Of a stretch of DNA of 25,788 bases, positions 1 to 7,541 are shown piece after piece. Source of the stretch: Solirubrobacterales bacterium (GTDB lineage: Bacteria; Actinomycetota; Thermoleophilia; Solirubrobacterales; 70-9); NCBI GenBank assembly GCA_030152505.1, contig JASLJO010000154.1, positions 1 through 25,788 of the forward strand, written 5' to 3'. Position numbers and translations under genes: made by a program. The notes below the pieces were generated by a model. It searched no databases. It was not told where the DNA came from and worked only from the letters and a program-made list of their open reading frames with translations. Position 1 is the first letter of the stretch. Each line of letters opens with the position of its first letter.

Positions 1-1
1 G

Positions 2-1531
2 GCGATCACGGTCCACTCGTCGCAGCCGGCGAAAGCTTCGTCAAGGCGCTGGGCCTACCGGCCGCCGCCCGGAAAGCTGCTGGAGCGCGGCAAAGGCGAC
101 AAAGGCCCCGACCCGCGCGATCACGAAGTGATCGGGCGCAAGCTGGTCGAGACGCTCGGCCACTTCGGCGTCGAGGCGAAGATCGTCGGCATCGTCAGCG
201 GCCCGCACGTCTCCCGCTTCGAGCTGCGGTTGGCGCCCGGCACCAAGGTGAAGAAAGTCACCGAGCTCTCCAACGACCTCGCCTACGCGCTGGCCTCGAC
301 CGATATCCGCATCCTCGCGCCGATCCCCGGCAAGCAGGCGGTCGGGGTCGAGGTGCCGAACACCCGCCGCCGCTTGGTGCGTCTCGGCGACATCTACGCG
401 GGGAGGCCGGAGAAGACCTCGCCGCTCGTCGCCTGGCTGGGTAAGGGCATCGACGGCAACGCCGTCTGGACCGACCTGGCGAAGATGCCGCACGTGCTCG
501 TCGCCGGCACGACCGGCTCGGGCAAGTCCGGCTGTGTCAACGCGATCCTCTCCTCGATCCTGATGCATGCCTCTCCCAACGACGTGCGCCTCGTCCTGGT
601 CGATCCGAAGCAGGTCGAGCTCAACCACTACGAGCACGTTCCCCACCTCTTGACGCCGGTGGTCACCTCCCCCCGCCTGGCCGCCAACGTGCTCGCCAAT
701 CTGATCGGCGAGATGGAGAGCCGCTACGGGATCATGGGCGAGGCCCGCTGCCGCAACCTCGGCGAGCTCAATCGCGCTCGCGCCAAGGCCGGCGAACCGC
801 CGCTACCGCACATCCTCTGCGTGATCGACGAGCTTGCCGATCTGATGATGGTCTCCCCGGCCGAGGTCGAGGACTCAATCATCCGCCTGGCGCAGAAGTC
901 GCGCGCCACGGGCATCCACCTGGTGTTGGCGACGCAGCGTCCCTCGACCGACATCATCACCGGCACGATCAAGGTCAACATCCCCGCCCGCATCGCCTTC
1001 GCCGTCTCTTCGCAGACCGACTCGCGCGTGATCCTCGACCAGGGCGGAGCGGAGGCACTGCTCGGCCAGGGCGACATGCTCTTCCGCGGCGCCGGCACCT
1101 CGAAGATGGCGCGCGTGCAGGGCGCCTTCGTTACCGAGGAGGAGATCGCCCGCATCACCGGCCACTGGGCCAAGCAGGGAGAGCCGGAGTTCGAGGCCGA
1201 GCTGCTCGAGGTTCACGAGGAGCAGGGAGTCGAGACCGAGGGCGACTTCGACCCTGACAGCGATGACCTGCTCGACGAAGCGATTCGCACGGTGGTGCAG
1301 ACCGAAACCGCTTCGGTATCGATGATCCAGCGTCGCCTGCGAGTCGGCTACACCCGCGCCGGCCGTCTGATCGACATGCTCGAGCGCCGCGGCGTGATCT
1401 CGGGATATGAGGGCTCCAAGCCACGTCAGGTACTGGTCACCGAGGCCGATCTCCCGCGGATACTCGGTGACGGAGAGAGCCCGGCGCCGGTTGCCGTCGA
1501 GGCAGACAGCGGATCCCAGTCCGGCTCCTAA
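2..1531 (+). CDS. ftsK: DNA translocase FtsK/SpoIIIE (5'-truncated by window edge)
   Basis: This is the C-terminal part (about 509 residues) of the septal dsDNA pump that moves chromosome ends out of the closing division site. The frame is open to the first base, so the true start and the N-terminal membrane segments lie upstream. Visible in order: the alpha-domain boundary (YRPPPGKLL), the alpha/beta motor with Walker A GTTGSGKS encoded near 511-534, the DPKQVEL signature, Walker B LCVIDELADLMM near 820, the ATQRPS motif near 940, and a C-terminal winged-helix gamma domain (DDLLDEAIRTVV to RGVISGYEG, about 1264-1410) that in FtsK reads polar KOPS-type sites. An acidic, low-complexity tail follows. 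The next gene starts 45 bp downstream. The family assignment is secure. Whether it is FtsK or a SpoIIIE-type paralogue cannot be settled without the N-terminus. Confidence 0.97.
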   Translation, partial: AITVHSSQPAKASSRRWAYRPPPGKLLERGKGDKGPDPRDHEVIGRKLVETLGHFGVEAKIVGIVSGPHVSRFELRLAPGTKVKKVTELSNDLAYALASTDIRILAPIPGKQAVGVEVPNTRRRLVRLGDIYAGRPEKTSPLVAWLGKGIDGNAVWTDLAKMPHVLVAGTTGSGKSGCVNAILSSILMHASPNDVRLVLVDPKQVELNHYEHVPHLLTPVVTSPRLAANVLANLIGEMESRYGIMGEARCRNLGELNRARAKAGEPPLPHILCVIDELADLMMVSPAEVEDSIIRLAQKSRATGIHLVLATQRPSTDIITGTIKVNIPARIAFAVSSQTDSRVILDQGGAEALLGQGDMLFRGAGTSKMARVQGAFVTEEEIARITGHWAKQGEPEFEAELLEVHEEQGVETEGDFDPDSDDLLDEAIRTVVQTETASVSMIQRRLRVGYTRAGRLIDMLERRGVISGYEGSKPRQVLVTEADLPRILGDGESPAPVAVEADSGSQSGS

Positions 1532-1576
1532 CAGGTTCTTTCGCGCCGAGCCGCCCCGATAGACGACAATGTCGGC

Positions 1577-2335
1577 GTGGATACGGGCATCGGACCCACG
1601 CTGCGTGAGGCGCGAAATCGTCGCAAAGTCGACCTTTCGGAGGTCGAGGCAGCGATCAAGATCCGCATCCGCTACCTGCAGGCGATGGAGAACGAGGAGT
1701 GGGACGCCCTTCCCGGTGGCGCCTACACGCGCGGCTTCATCCGCACCTACGCCGGCTATCTGGGGCTTGACGGCGACCGGCTCGCCGACGACTACCGGCG
1801 TGCCACCGCTCCCCTGGGTGGGGAGCGGGTGCCGAAGCGGGTCGAGCCGGTGCCGACCGGCGCTCGTCACGGGAGCTCTCGCCTCTCCGGCCGATTGCTG
1901 ATCGCCGCGGTCTGCCTGGCCCTGGTCGCGGTCGTGGTTGGTATCGCGGTGGCGGGCGGCGGAGGTGGCGGCTCGCCCGGCCCTTCGCCGGCAGGGAAGA
2001 ATCAGGCCGGTCCGGGTCAGGGACGGCACAAGCAGGCGACCGCGGATCAGCCGGGCGTTGCGGTGCGGCTGGCGGCGACCGGCGAAGTCTGGGTCTGCGT
2101 GCTCGACGCCGGCCAAAAGCCGCTGGTCGACGGCCAGATCCTTGCCGCCGGCGAAGAAGCCGGGCCGTACCGCTCCGGCGGTTTCGAAATGGCCTTCGGC
2201 AACGGCTCGGTCGCGGTCTACATCGACGGTAGGCAGGCCGAGATCGCGGCGAGCTCCAGCCCGGTGGGTTACTCGGTCGACGGCAAGGGTGAGCTGGTGG
2301 CGCTGGAAGAAGGCGAAAGGCCTTCTTGCGAATGA
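1577..2335 (+). CDS. RodZ-like HTH / single-pass membrane protein
   Basis: A 252-residue protein with RodZ-family architecture. An N-terminal Xre/HTH_25 domain occupies residues 5-75 (TLREARNRRKVDL, YLQAMENEEWDALPG, YTRGFIRTYAGYLGLD). A basic linker follows, then one membrane segment at about 107-127, a Gly/Pro-rich spacer, and an extracytoplasmic beta-rich domain at about 160-242 resembling DUF4115. RodZ proteins link MreB to the elongation machinery, and in actinobacteria such proteins often sit between ftsK and cinA/recA, as here. The start is the GTG at 1577. The ATG at 1569 is in another frame, and no other in-frame start gives the HTH. GACAAT at 1565-1570 is a poor -10 candidate. The stop overlaps the cinA ATG by 3 nt (ATGA). 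The exact role, cell shape or transcription, is not shown by the sequence. Confidence 0.88.
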   Translation: MDTGIGPTLREARNRRKVDLSEVEAAIKIRIRYLQAMENEEWDALPGGAYTRGFIRTYAGYLGLDGDRLADDYRRATAPLGGERVPKRVEPVPTGARHGSSRLSGRLLIAAVCLALVAVVVGIAVAGGGGGGSPGPSPAGKNQAGPGQGRHKQATADQPGVAVRLAATGEVWVCVLDAGQKPLVDGQILAAGEEAGPYRSGGFEMAFGNGSVAVYIDGRQAEIAASSSPVGYSVDGKGELVALEEGERPSCE

Positions 2336-3624
2336 CCGGGGCGGCGACGGTCGTTCGAGCAGGGATCGTGGTGACGGGCACCGAGGTCCTGACCGGGCGG
2401 ATCGCCGACCGCAATGGACCGTGGATCTCCGAGCGACTGGCCGAGCATGGGGTGGAGGTCGCTCACATCCTCGTCGTCGGCGACCGGCCCGAGGACCTCG
2501 AGGCGGCGCTGCGCTTCATGGCCACGGAGGGCATGGACCTGATCGTCACCTCAGGCGGTTTGGGCCCGACCGCCGACGATCTCACCGCGGAGATCGTCGG
2601 CCGCTTTGCTCGCCGCCCCCTCGTCCTCGACGAGGAGATGGAGGAGAAGATCGCGGCGATCCTGCGCGGCTTTGCCCGTCGCTTCAACTTCGACGAGGAG
2701 GCGGTACGGGAGGCCAATCGCAAGCAGGCGATGGTGCCGGAGGGCTCACTGGCACTCGATCCGGTCGGCACCGCGCCGGGCCTGGTCGTGCCCGCCGAAG
2801 GCCGGGTCGTGGTCGTCCTGCCAGGCCCGCCGCGCGAGCTGCAGCCGATGTGGCCGCGAGCCATCGAGTCGCGTCCGGTCCAGGCGATCCTCGTCCGGGC
2901 GACGCCGCTGCTCACCTACACCGTGCGCATGTTCGGCATCCCCGAGTCGGAGATCGCCAAGAGCCTGCGCGAGATCGAAGTCGGCGGCGTGGATCTGGAG
3001 GCCGTCGAGATCACCACCTGCCTGCGGCGGGGCGAGATCGAGATCGACGTCCGCTACCGGGCCGACGCCGCGCCCATCGCCGAGGCCGTACGGGCCGGTC
3101 TGGTCGACCGCCACGCCCGACACACCTTCAGCCTCGACGGCGAGACGATCGACGCACAGCTGGCCCGCCTGCTGGGCGGGCGGCGGTTGGGGCTCGCCGA
3201 GTCCTGCTCGGGCGGCCTGCTGGCGGCGCGGATCACCGACCTGCCGGGCGCGTCGGCCTACTTTGCCGGAGGCGTGGTCGCCTACTCGAACGTGGCGAAG
3301 GAGGAGCTGCTCGGCGTCGAACCGGCCCTGATTGAGCGACATGGCGCCGTCTCGGCTGAGGTGGCGGAGCAGATGTCGAAGGGCGCCCTGGAGCGTTTCG
3401 ACGCCGACGTCGCCGTCTCGATCACCGGCATCGCCGGCCCCGACGGCGGCACCGAGGAGAAGCCGGTCGGCTACGTCTGCTTCGACGCCCGCCTCGCCGA
3501 CGGCACCGTCATCGCCCGTGACCCGGTCATTCCCGGTGGCCGCGAAGACATCCGCGAGCGCTCCGCCCTGGTGGCGATGCACCTGCTGCGGACGCTGCTC
3601 GGCGGTGACGACGCGCCTCTGTAG
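2332..3624 (+). CDS. cinA: CinA-family protein (MoaB-like domain plus NMN amidohydrolase domain)
   Basis: A 430-residue full-length CinA. The N-terminal MoaB/MogA-like (COG1058) domain has GTEVLTGRIADRN (residues 16-28) and TSGGLGPTADD (73-83). The C-terminal PncC domain starts near residue 275 with ESCSGG (290-295), VAYSN..K (317-323) and SITGIAGPDGGT. In characterised members the PncC domain deamidates nicotinamide mononucleotide to nicotinate mononucleotide, salvaging pyridine nucleotide released by DNA ligase, and the N-terminal domain has ADP-ribose pyrophosphatase activity. The ATG at 2332 is preferred because it overlaps the upstream TGA (ATGA). A TTG two codons earlier (2326) is possible. 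Its position upstream of thpR and recA is the cinA-ligT-recA order known from Deinococcus and others. Confidence 0.96.
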   Translation: MTGAATVVRAGIVVTGTEVLTGRIADRNGPWISERLAEHGVEVAHILVVGDRPEDLEAALRFMATEGMDLIVTSGGLGPTADDLTAEIVGRFARRPLVLDEEMEEKIAAILRGFARRFNFDEEAVREANRKQAMVPEGSLALDPVGTAPGLVVPAEGRVVVVLPGPPRELQPMWPRAIESRPVQAILVRATPLLTYTVRMFGIPESEIAKSLREIEVGGVDLEAVEITTCLRRGEIEIDVRYRADAAPIAEAVRAGLVDRHARHTFSLDGETIDAQLARLLGGRRLGLAESCSGGLLAARITDLPGASAYFAGGVVAYSNVAKEELLGVEPALIERHGAVSAEVAEQMSKGALERFDADVAVSITGIAGPDGGTEEKPVGYVCFDARLADGTVIARDPVIPGGREDIRERSALVAMHLLRTLLGGDDAPL

Positions 3625-3692
3625 CGGGGCCTGCACGCACTTTTTACGTTTGACGCGCATTCGGCGCGTCGCCAACCCCTAGGGTCGGCCGC

Positions 3693-4295
3693 ATGGCAAA
3701 AGAGAGACTGAAAAGTCCGCGGGCGCGGCTGTTCGTCGCGCTCGACCTGCCCGAGCAGGTGCGGGCCGGGATCGCAGGCTGGGGGAGGAGGGCGCTCGGC
3801 GACCCGGCGCTACGCCCCGTCAAGGCGGAGTCGCTGCACATCACGCTTGCCTTCCTAGGCTGGACGGCAGAGAGGGAGATCGCGCGGCTGACCGAGATCG
3901 TCGAGGCGAGCGGTGGTGCGGCACCCACGATCGAGCTGGGCGGACCCGTGCCGCGGCCCGAACGTGGGCGCCCGCGTCTCTTCGCCCTGCCGGCTGACTC
4001 GCCGGCCACGGTCGCGCTGCAGGCCGACCTGCAGGAGAAGCTGGTCGCCGCCCGCCTCTACGAGCCCGAGAGGCGGCCCTTCTGGCCGCACGTGACCGTC
4101 GCCAGGGTACGGCGCGAGGAACGCGGTTCGAAGCGCCCGGCGCCCGTCTCGAAGCTTCCCGGGGCGTTGCCGAGGGAGCTGCTGCGGCCCTTCGGTGGCG
4201 TCCGATTGACGCTCTACCGTTCGCAACTCCAGCCGCAGGGTGCGCAGTACACCCCGTTGGCGCAAGTCGAGCTGCCCGCAGACGGGCGGCAGTGA
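3693..4295 (+). CDS. thpR: RNA 2',3'-cyclic phosphodiesterase (2'-5' RNA ligase family)
   Basis: A 200-residue member of the 2H phosphoesterase superfamily. Both catalytic H-x-T-x motifs are present: HITLAFLG with H49/T51, and HVTVAR with H133/T135. ThpR/LigT proteins hydrolyse 2',3'-cyclic phosphate ends of RNA and can join certain tRNA halves in vitro. The cellular role is unclear. The gene lies 68 bp after cinA and 10 bp before recA. TAGGGT at 3680-3685, seven nt before the ATG, with no Shine-Dalgarno, suggests a leaderless transcript that probably also carries recA. The first nine residues are basic and precede the conserved core (RLFVALDLP). Confidence 0.94.
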   Translation: MAKERLKSPRARLFVALDLPEQVRAGIAGWGRRALGDPALRPVKAESLHITLAFLGWTAEREIARLTEIVEASGGAAPTIELGGPVPRPERGRPRLFALPADSPATVALQADLQEKLVAARLYEPERRPFWPHVTVARVRREERGSKRPAPVSKLPGALPRELLRPFGGVRLTLYRSQLQPQGAQYTPLAQVELPADGRQ

Positions 4296-4300
4296 GGTGA
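4294..4300 (+). promoter_or_regulatory. Shine-Dalgarno of recA
   Basis: GAGGTGA lies 5 nt before the recA ATG and overlaps the last bases of the thpR stop codon. It is one of only two strong Shine-Dalgarno sequences in the window and fixes the recA start at 4306 rather than an upstream in-frame codon. Confidence 0.85.
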
Positions 4301-4305
4301 AAGAG

Positions 4306-5388
4306 ATGGCAGACAAGAAAGCGGCTCTGAAGGACGCCTCCGCCAAGGAGGCCAAGGCGAAGGACGCGGCGCTGGCGGCGGCCGTGACCCAGATCGAGCG
4401 CGACTTCGGTCAGGGCGCGCTGATGCGACTCGGGGCCGATGCGACGATCAAGATCCCGGCGATCCCGACCGGGGCGCTTGCGCTCGACCTGGCGTTGGGG
4501 ATCGGTGGTGTGCCGCGGGGACGGATCGTCGAGATCTTCGGCCCTGAGTCCTCGGGCAAGACGACGCTGATCTATCACATCATCGCCGAAGCGCAGAGCC
4601 GTGGTGGGATCTGCGCCTTCATCGACACCGAGCACGCGATCGACCCGAGCTACGCGCGCAGGATCGGTGTCGACACCGACGAGCTCTTGGTCTCCCAGCC
4701 GGACTACGGCGAGCAGGCGCTGCAGATCGCCGACCGCCTGATCGCCTCCGCGGCGATCGACGTGGTGGCGATCGACTCGGTCGCCGCGCTGACGCCGAGA
4801 GCCGAGCTCGACGGCCAGATCGGCGACACCACCGTCGGCCTCCAGGCGCGGTTGATGTCGCAGGCGATGCGCAAACTCGCCGGCAACCTCAACCGGACCA
4901 ACACCGTCTGCCTGTTCACCAACCAGATCCGCGAAAAGGTCGGCGTCCAGTTTGGCTCGCCGGAGACCCAGCCGGGCGGTCGGGCGCTGAAGTTCTACTC
5001 GACGCAGCGGCTCGACATCCGCCGTATCGAGACCCTCAAGGAGGGGACCGAGGCGGTCGGCAACCGGGTGCGGGTCAAAGTCGTCAAGAACAAGGTCGCC
5101 TCGCCCTTCCGCCAGGCCGAGTTCGACATCGAGTACGGGGTCGGCATCTCGCGCGAGGGGGGCCTGCTCGACTTCGGCATCGAGCACGATTTGGTGCAGA
5201 AATCCGGCTCGTTCTTCTCCTACGGCAAAACCCGGCTGGGCCAGGGGCGCAACAACGCCAAACAGTTCCTCGCCGAGAACCCCGAGATCGCCGCCGAGCT
5301 GGAGGCGAAGATCCGCGCCGCGCTCGGCATCGGCGCCGAGGAGCCCGCGCCCGCGGCGGAAGCGCCTCCCGTAGCCGAGGCTGCCTAG
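4306..5388 (+). CDS. recA: Recombinase RecA
   Basis: A 360-residue RecA, the ATP-dependent strand-exchange protein and activator of LexA self-cleavage. Features: a charged N-terminal extension (1-25), Walker A GPESSGKT (79-86), DTEHAID, Walker B VVAIDSVAALTP, the loop regions DTTVGLQARLMSQAMRKLAGN and NQIREKVGVQFGSPETQPGG, and the LDIRRIETLKEG to VKVVKNKVASPF core. An Ala/Glu/Pro-rich C-terminal tail replaces the usual acidic tail. No intein is present. The ATG at 4306 is chosen because it follows a strong Shine-Dalgarno (GAGGTGA, 4294-4300) that overlaps the thpR stop, indicating translation within a thpR-recA message. No LexA-type box was recognised upstream of thpR or recA. Confidence 0.99.
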   Translation: MADKKAALKDASAKEAKAKDAALAAAVTQIERDFGQGALMRLGADATIKIPAIPTGALALDLALGIGGVPRGRIVEIFGPESSGKTTLIYHIIAEAQSRGGICAFIDTEHAIDPSYARRIGVDTDELLVSQPDYGEQALQIADRLIASAAIDVVAIDSVAALTPRAELDGQIGDTTVGLQARLMSQAMRKLAGNLNRTNTVCLFTNQIREKVGVQFGSPETQPGGRALKFYSTQRLDIRRIETLKEGTEAVGNRVRVKVVKNKVASPFRQAEFDIEYGVGISREGGLLDFGIEHDLVQKSGSFFSYGKTRLGQGRNNAKQFLAENPEIAAELEAKIRAALGIGAEEPAPAAEAPPVAEAA

Positions 5389-5392
5389 GCGC

Positions 5393-5420
5393 TAGACAAC
5401 CGGTTCTATAGGAGTACCCT
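5393..5420 (+). promoter_or_regulatory. Promoter of rny, leaderless type
   Basis: TAGACA (5393-5398) is a fair -35, separated by 16 bp from the -10 TACCCT (5415-5420). The ATG follows 9 nt later, so the transcript would begin at or within a few bases of the start codon. It is the only leaderless-type promoter here with a recognisable -35. Confidence 0.6.
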
Positions 5421-5429
5421 CTGGCGTAG

Positions 5430-6761
5430 ATGAAATTCAGCATGCCGTCGTGGATGTGGTCACGCGGCAACGGTTCGGAGCCTGATCTGGTGTTGGACCG
5501 GCTGGAGGCGCTTGACATCCAGCTCAATGAGCTGGAACGTCGTCGAAATTCGCTCGATGCCCGCGAGCGCGACTTGGACCGCCGCGCCGAGGCCCTGCAC
5601 GAGGGGGAGTCCCACCGCCGTGCCGAGCTGGAGCGGGTCTCTTCGCTCAGCGCCGCCGATGCGCGGCAGGCGCTGCTCGACGACGTGGAGGCCGATGCAC
5701 GACGGCGGGCCGGGCTCACCCTGAGAAGGATCGATGAGGAGACCCGTCTCGAGGCCGAGCGGCGTGCCCGCGGGATCCTCGCCGTGGCGACCCAACGCCT
5801 CGCCGGCCCCCATGCGATGCAGGCGACGACCCAGCTCGTCCGCCTGCCGGGCGACGGGATGAAGGGCAGGATCATCGGCCGCGAGGGCCGCAACATCCAT
5901 GCGCTCGAGCAGCTCACCGGAGTCGACATCATCATCGACGACACTCCATCCGCCATCCGCCTCTCGAGCTTCGACGGCATGCGTCGCGAGGTTGCCCGCC
6001 TCACCCTCGAGCGGCTGATCGCGGACGGGCGAATCCATCCCGCACGCTGCGAGGAGGCATTCGAGCAGGCCAGCGACGAAGTCGAGGAGCGAATCGCCGA
6101 AGAGGGCGAGCGAGCGGCTCTCGATGCCAAGGTCAATGGTCTCCACCCGGAGCTGATGGATCTGCTCGGCAGGCTCCAGTTCCGCACCAGCTATGGCCAG
6201 AACGTGCTTTCCCATCTGGTCGAGTGCTCGCGGCTTGCGACCCTGATCGCACTCGAGCTCGGCGCTGGCGCTGACATAGCCAGGCGTGGGGCGCTGCTGC
6301 ACGACGTCGGCAAGGCGGTCGACCAGGAGATCGAGGGCACGCACGCGAAGGTCGGCGCGGGGCTGGCCCGCCGCTACGGCGAGAGCGAGGCGGTGGTCCA
6401 CGCGATCGAGGCTCACCACGACGAGGTCGAGCCGAGCACCGTCGAGGCGGTGGTCGTCCAGGCGGCTGACGCCCTCTCGGGCGCCAGGCCCGGCGCGCGT
6501 GGCGACACCCTGCAGGGGTACGTGGCTCGCCTGCACGACCTCGAGGAGCTCGCCTCGCGCTACGACGGTGTACAGAAGGTCTATGCGATGCAGGCCGGCC
6601 GAGAGATGAGGGTGATGGTCGACCCCGGTGAGGTGGACGACGAGGAAGCGGCCCTGATCTCGCATGAGATCGCCACGGCGGTCGAGCGCGAGGTCTCCTA
6701 TCCGGGCAGGATCAAAATCACGGTGATCCGCGAGAGCCGAGCAACGAGCTACGCCCGCTGA
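5430..6761 (+). CDS. rny: Ribonuclease Y lacking the N-terminal membrane anchor
   Basis: A 443-residue endoribonuclease of the KH-HD family that initiates mRNA decay. Domains: coiled coil at about 18-120 (Glu/Arg/Leu-rich), KH domain at about 140-200 (GMKGRIIGREGRNI), HD domain with LLHDVGKA at 289-296 and EAHHDE, and the conserved C-terminal part (KVYAMQAGREMRVMV, SYPGRIKITVIRE). RNase Y of Firmicutes is about 520 residues and begins with a transmembrane helix. Here the N-terminus (MKFSMPSWMWSRGNGSEPD) has no hydrophobic segment and the coiled coil is shorter. An in-frame TAG at 5427-5429 directly before the ATG rules out an N-terminal extension in this frame. The protein is therefore predicted to be cytosolic unless recruited by a partner. 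Confidence 0.95.
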   Translation: MKFSMPSWMWSRGNGSEPDLVLDRLEALDIQLNELERRRNSLDARERDLDRRAEALHEGESHRRAELERVSSLSAADARQALLDDVEADARRRAGLTLRRIDEETRLEAERRARGILAVATQRLAGPHAMQATTQLVRLPGDGMKGRIIGREGRNIHALEQLTGVDIIIDDTPSAIRLSSFDGMRREVARLTLERLIADGRIHPARCEEAFEQASDEVEERIAEEGERAALDAKVNGLHPELMDLLGRLQFRTSYGQNVLSHLVECSRLATLIALELGAGADIARRGALLHDVGKAVDQEIEGTHAKVGAGLARRYGESEAVVHAIEAHHDEVEPSTVEAVVVQAADALSGARPGARGDTLQGYVARLHDLEELASRYDGVQKVYAMQAGREMRVMVDPGEVDDEEAALISHEIATAVEREVSYPGRIKITVIRESRATSYAR

Positions 6762-6790
6762 GACGGCAGCTACGGGTCGGCTCCGATGGA

Positions 6791-6796
6791 TAGGAT
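6791..6796 (+). promoter_or_regulatory. Predicted -10 (TAGGAT) of cupredoxin gene, leaderless type
   Basis: TAGGAT ends 9 nt before the ATG at 6806. The spacer GCCGCCCGC has no Shine-Dalgarno. No convincing -35 was seen. Confidence 0.55.
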
Positions 6797-6805
6797 GCCG
6801 CCCGC

Positions 6806-7399
6806 ATGAGCACCGAAACGATCTTCTTCGTCGCCGGGCCGATCCTCGCCGCCTCGGCGATCGTCATCAGCGTCCTCGGCCTGCGTTCCGAGAAGTTCCC
6901 GGGTCGCTTCGCACCGCTGGTCTTCGTCTGGTTCGCGCTCTTGGTCGGCGTCTCGACGACCTTCGCCGTGCTCCACTCCAAGGACGAGTCAGATGCGAGA
7001 GCCGCCGAGCTTGCAAAAGCCGGTGAAGAGTTCACCGAAGAGGAGGAATCGCCGGTTGAGAACCCGGAGGCCGGCGGCTCGAAGGAAGCGCGGCCCGCGG
7101 CTGGCGCCAAGGGTCCCGGTGGGACCCTGAAGCTCTCGGCGGACCCGAGCCAGATCGCCTTTGACACCACGACTCTGACCAGCAGGCCTGGGAAGGTGAC
7201 GATCGATTTCAACAATCCGGCAACGCTGGAACACGACGTGGCGATTGAGCAGAACGGCAAGCAGATCGCCGTTTCGAAGACGATTGCCAAGGGGCAGACC
7301 TCCGTGAGCGCCGACCTGGCACCAGGCACGTACACCTTCCTCTGCACGGTTCCGGGGCATGCCGAAGCAGGCATGGAAGGCACCCTGACCGTCCGCTGA
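6806..7399 (+). CDS. Membrane-tethered cupredoxin (plastocyanin-like)
   Basis: A 197-residue protein with two predicted N-terminal membrane helices (about 5-26 and 36-56), an acidic flexible linker (58-105), and a cupredoxin domain (107-197). All four expected type I copper ligands are visible: H143 in LEHDV, C180 in FLCTVPGH, H185 and M190. This suggests a one-electron carrier or copper-binding domain held at the outer face of the membrane by the linker. The partner is unknown, and no oxidase or copper-handling gene lies nearby. It stands alone between rny (44-bp gap, own predicted -10) and miaB (142-bp gap). The soluble domain resembles the plastocyanin/azurin family. Assignment to a redox chain is inference. 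Confidence 0.88.
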   Translation: MSTETIFFVAGPILAASAIVISVLGLRSEKFPGRFAPLVFVWFALLVGVSTTFAVLHSKDESDARAAELAKAGEEFTEEEESPVENPEAGGSKEARPAAGAKGPGGTLKLSADPSQIAFDTTTLTSRPGKVTIDFNNPATLEHDVAIEQNGKQIAVSKTIAKGQTSVSADLAPGTYTFLCTVPGHAEAGMEGTLTVR

Positions 7400-7528
7400 G
7401 GGCGCTGCAAACCTGCGCATCTCGGGGTCTTCGGTCGGTCGGATCGGGTCACGCACGATTGTGCGCTCCCCTCACCGTCCTCCCTGCATCCCCCGACCTG
7501 CTTGGTTTTCGCGCCCTCAGTCGGACGG

Positions 7529-7534
7529 TACTCT
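7529..7534 (+). promoter_or_regulatory. Predicted -10 (TACTCT) of miaB, leaderless type
   Basis: TACTCT ends 7 nt before the ATG at 7542. The spacer GCAGCCC lacks a Shine-Dalgarno. The rest of the 142-bp gap (7400-7541) holds no recognisable RNA gene or terminator. It has a short TCGG tandem near 7431-7448. Confidence 0.55.
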
Positions 7535-7541
7535 GCAGCCC

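Noticed and set aside
875..2116. A 413-codon minus-strand open frame opposite ftsK and the RodZ-like gene
   Set aside because: Antisense shadow with Arg/Asp/Gly-rich composition and no domain; the plus-strand genes account for the region.
4117..4127. GAAC-GCG-GTTC in thpR as a possible LexA/SOS box for recA
   Set aside because: The spacing is 3 instead of 4 nt and it lies deep within thpR coding sequence, far from any promoter candidate.
7400..7541. Possible small RNA or riboswitch in the gap before miaB
   Set aside because: No stable conserved fold, tRNA-like arms or terminator could be recognised by eye; only a short TCGG tandem and the miaB -10 are seen.
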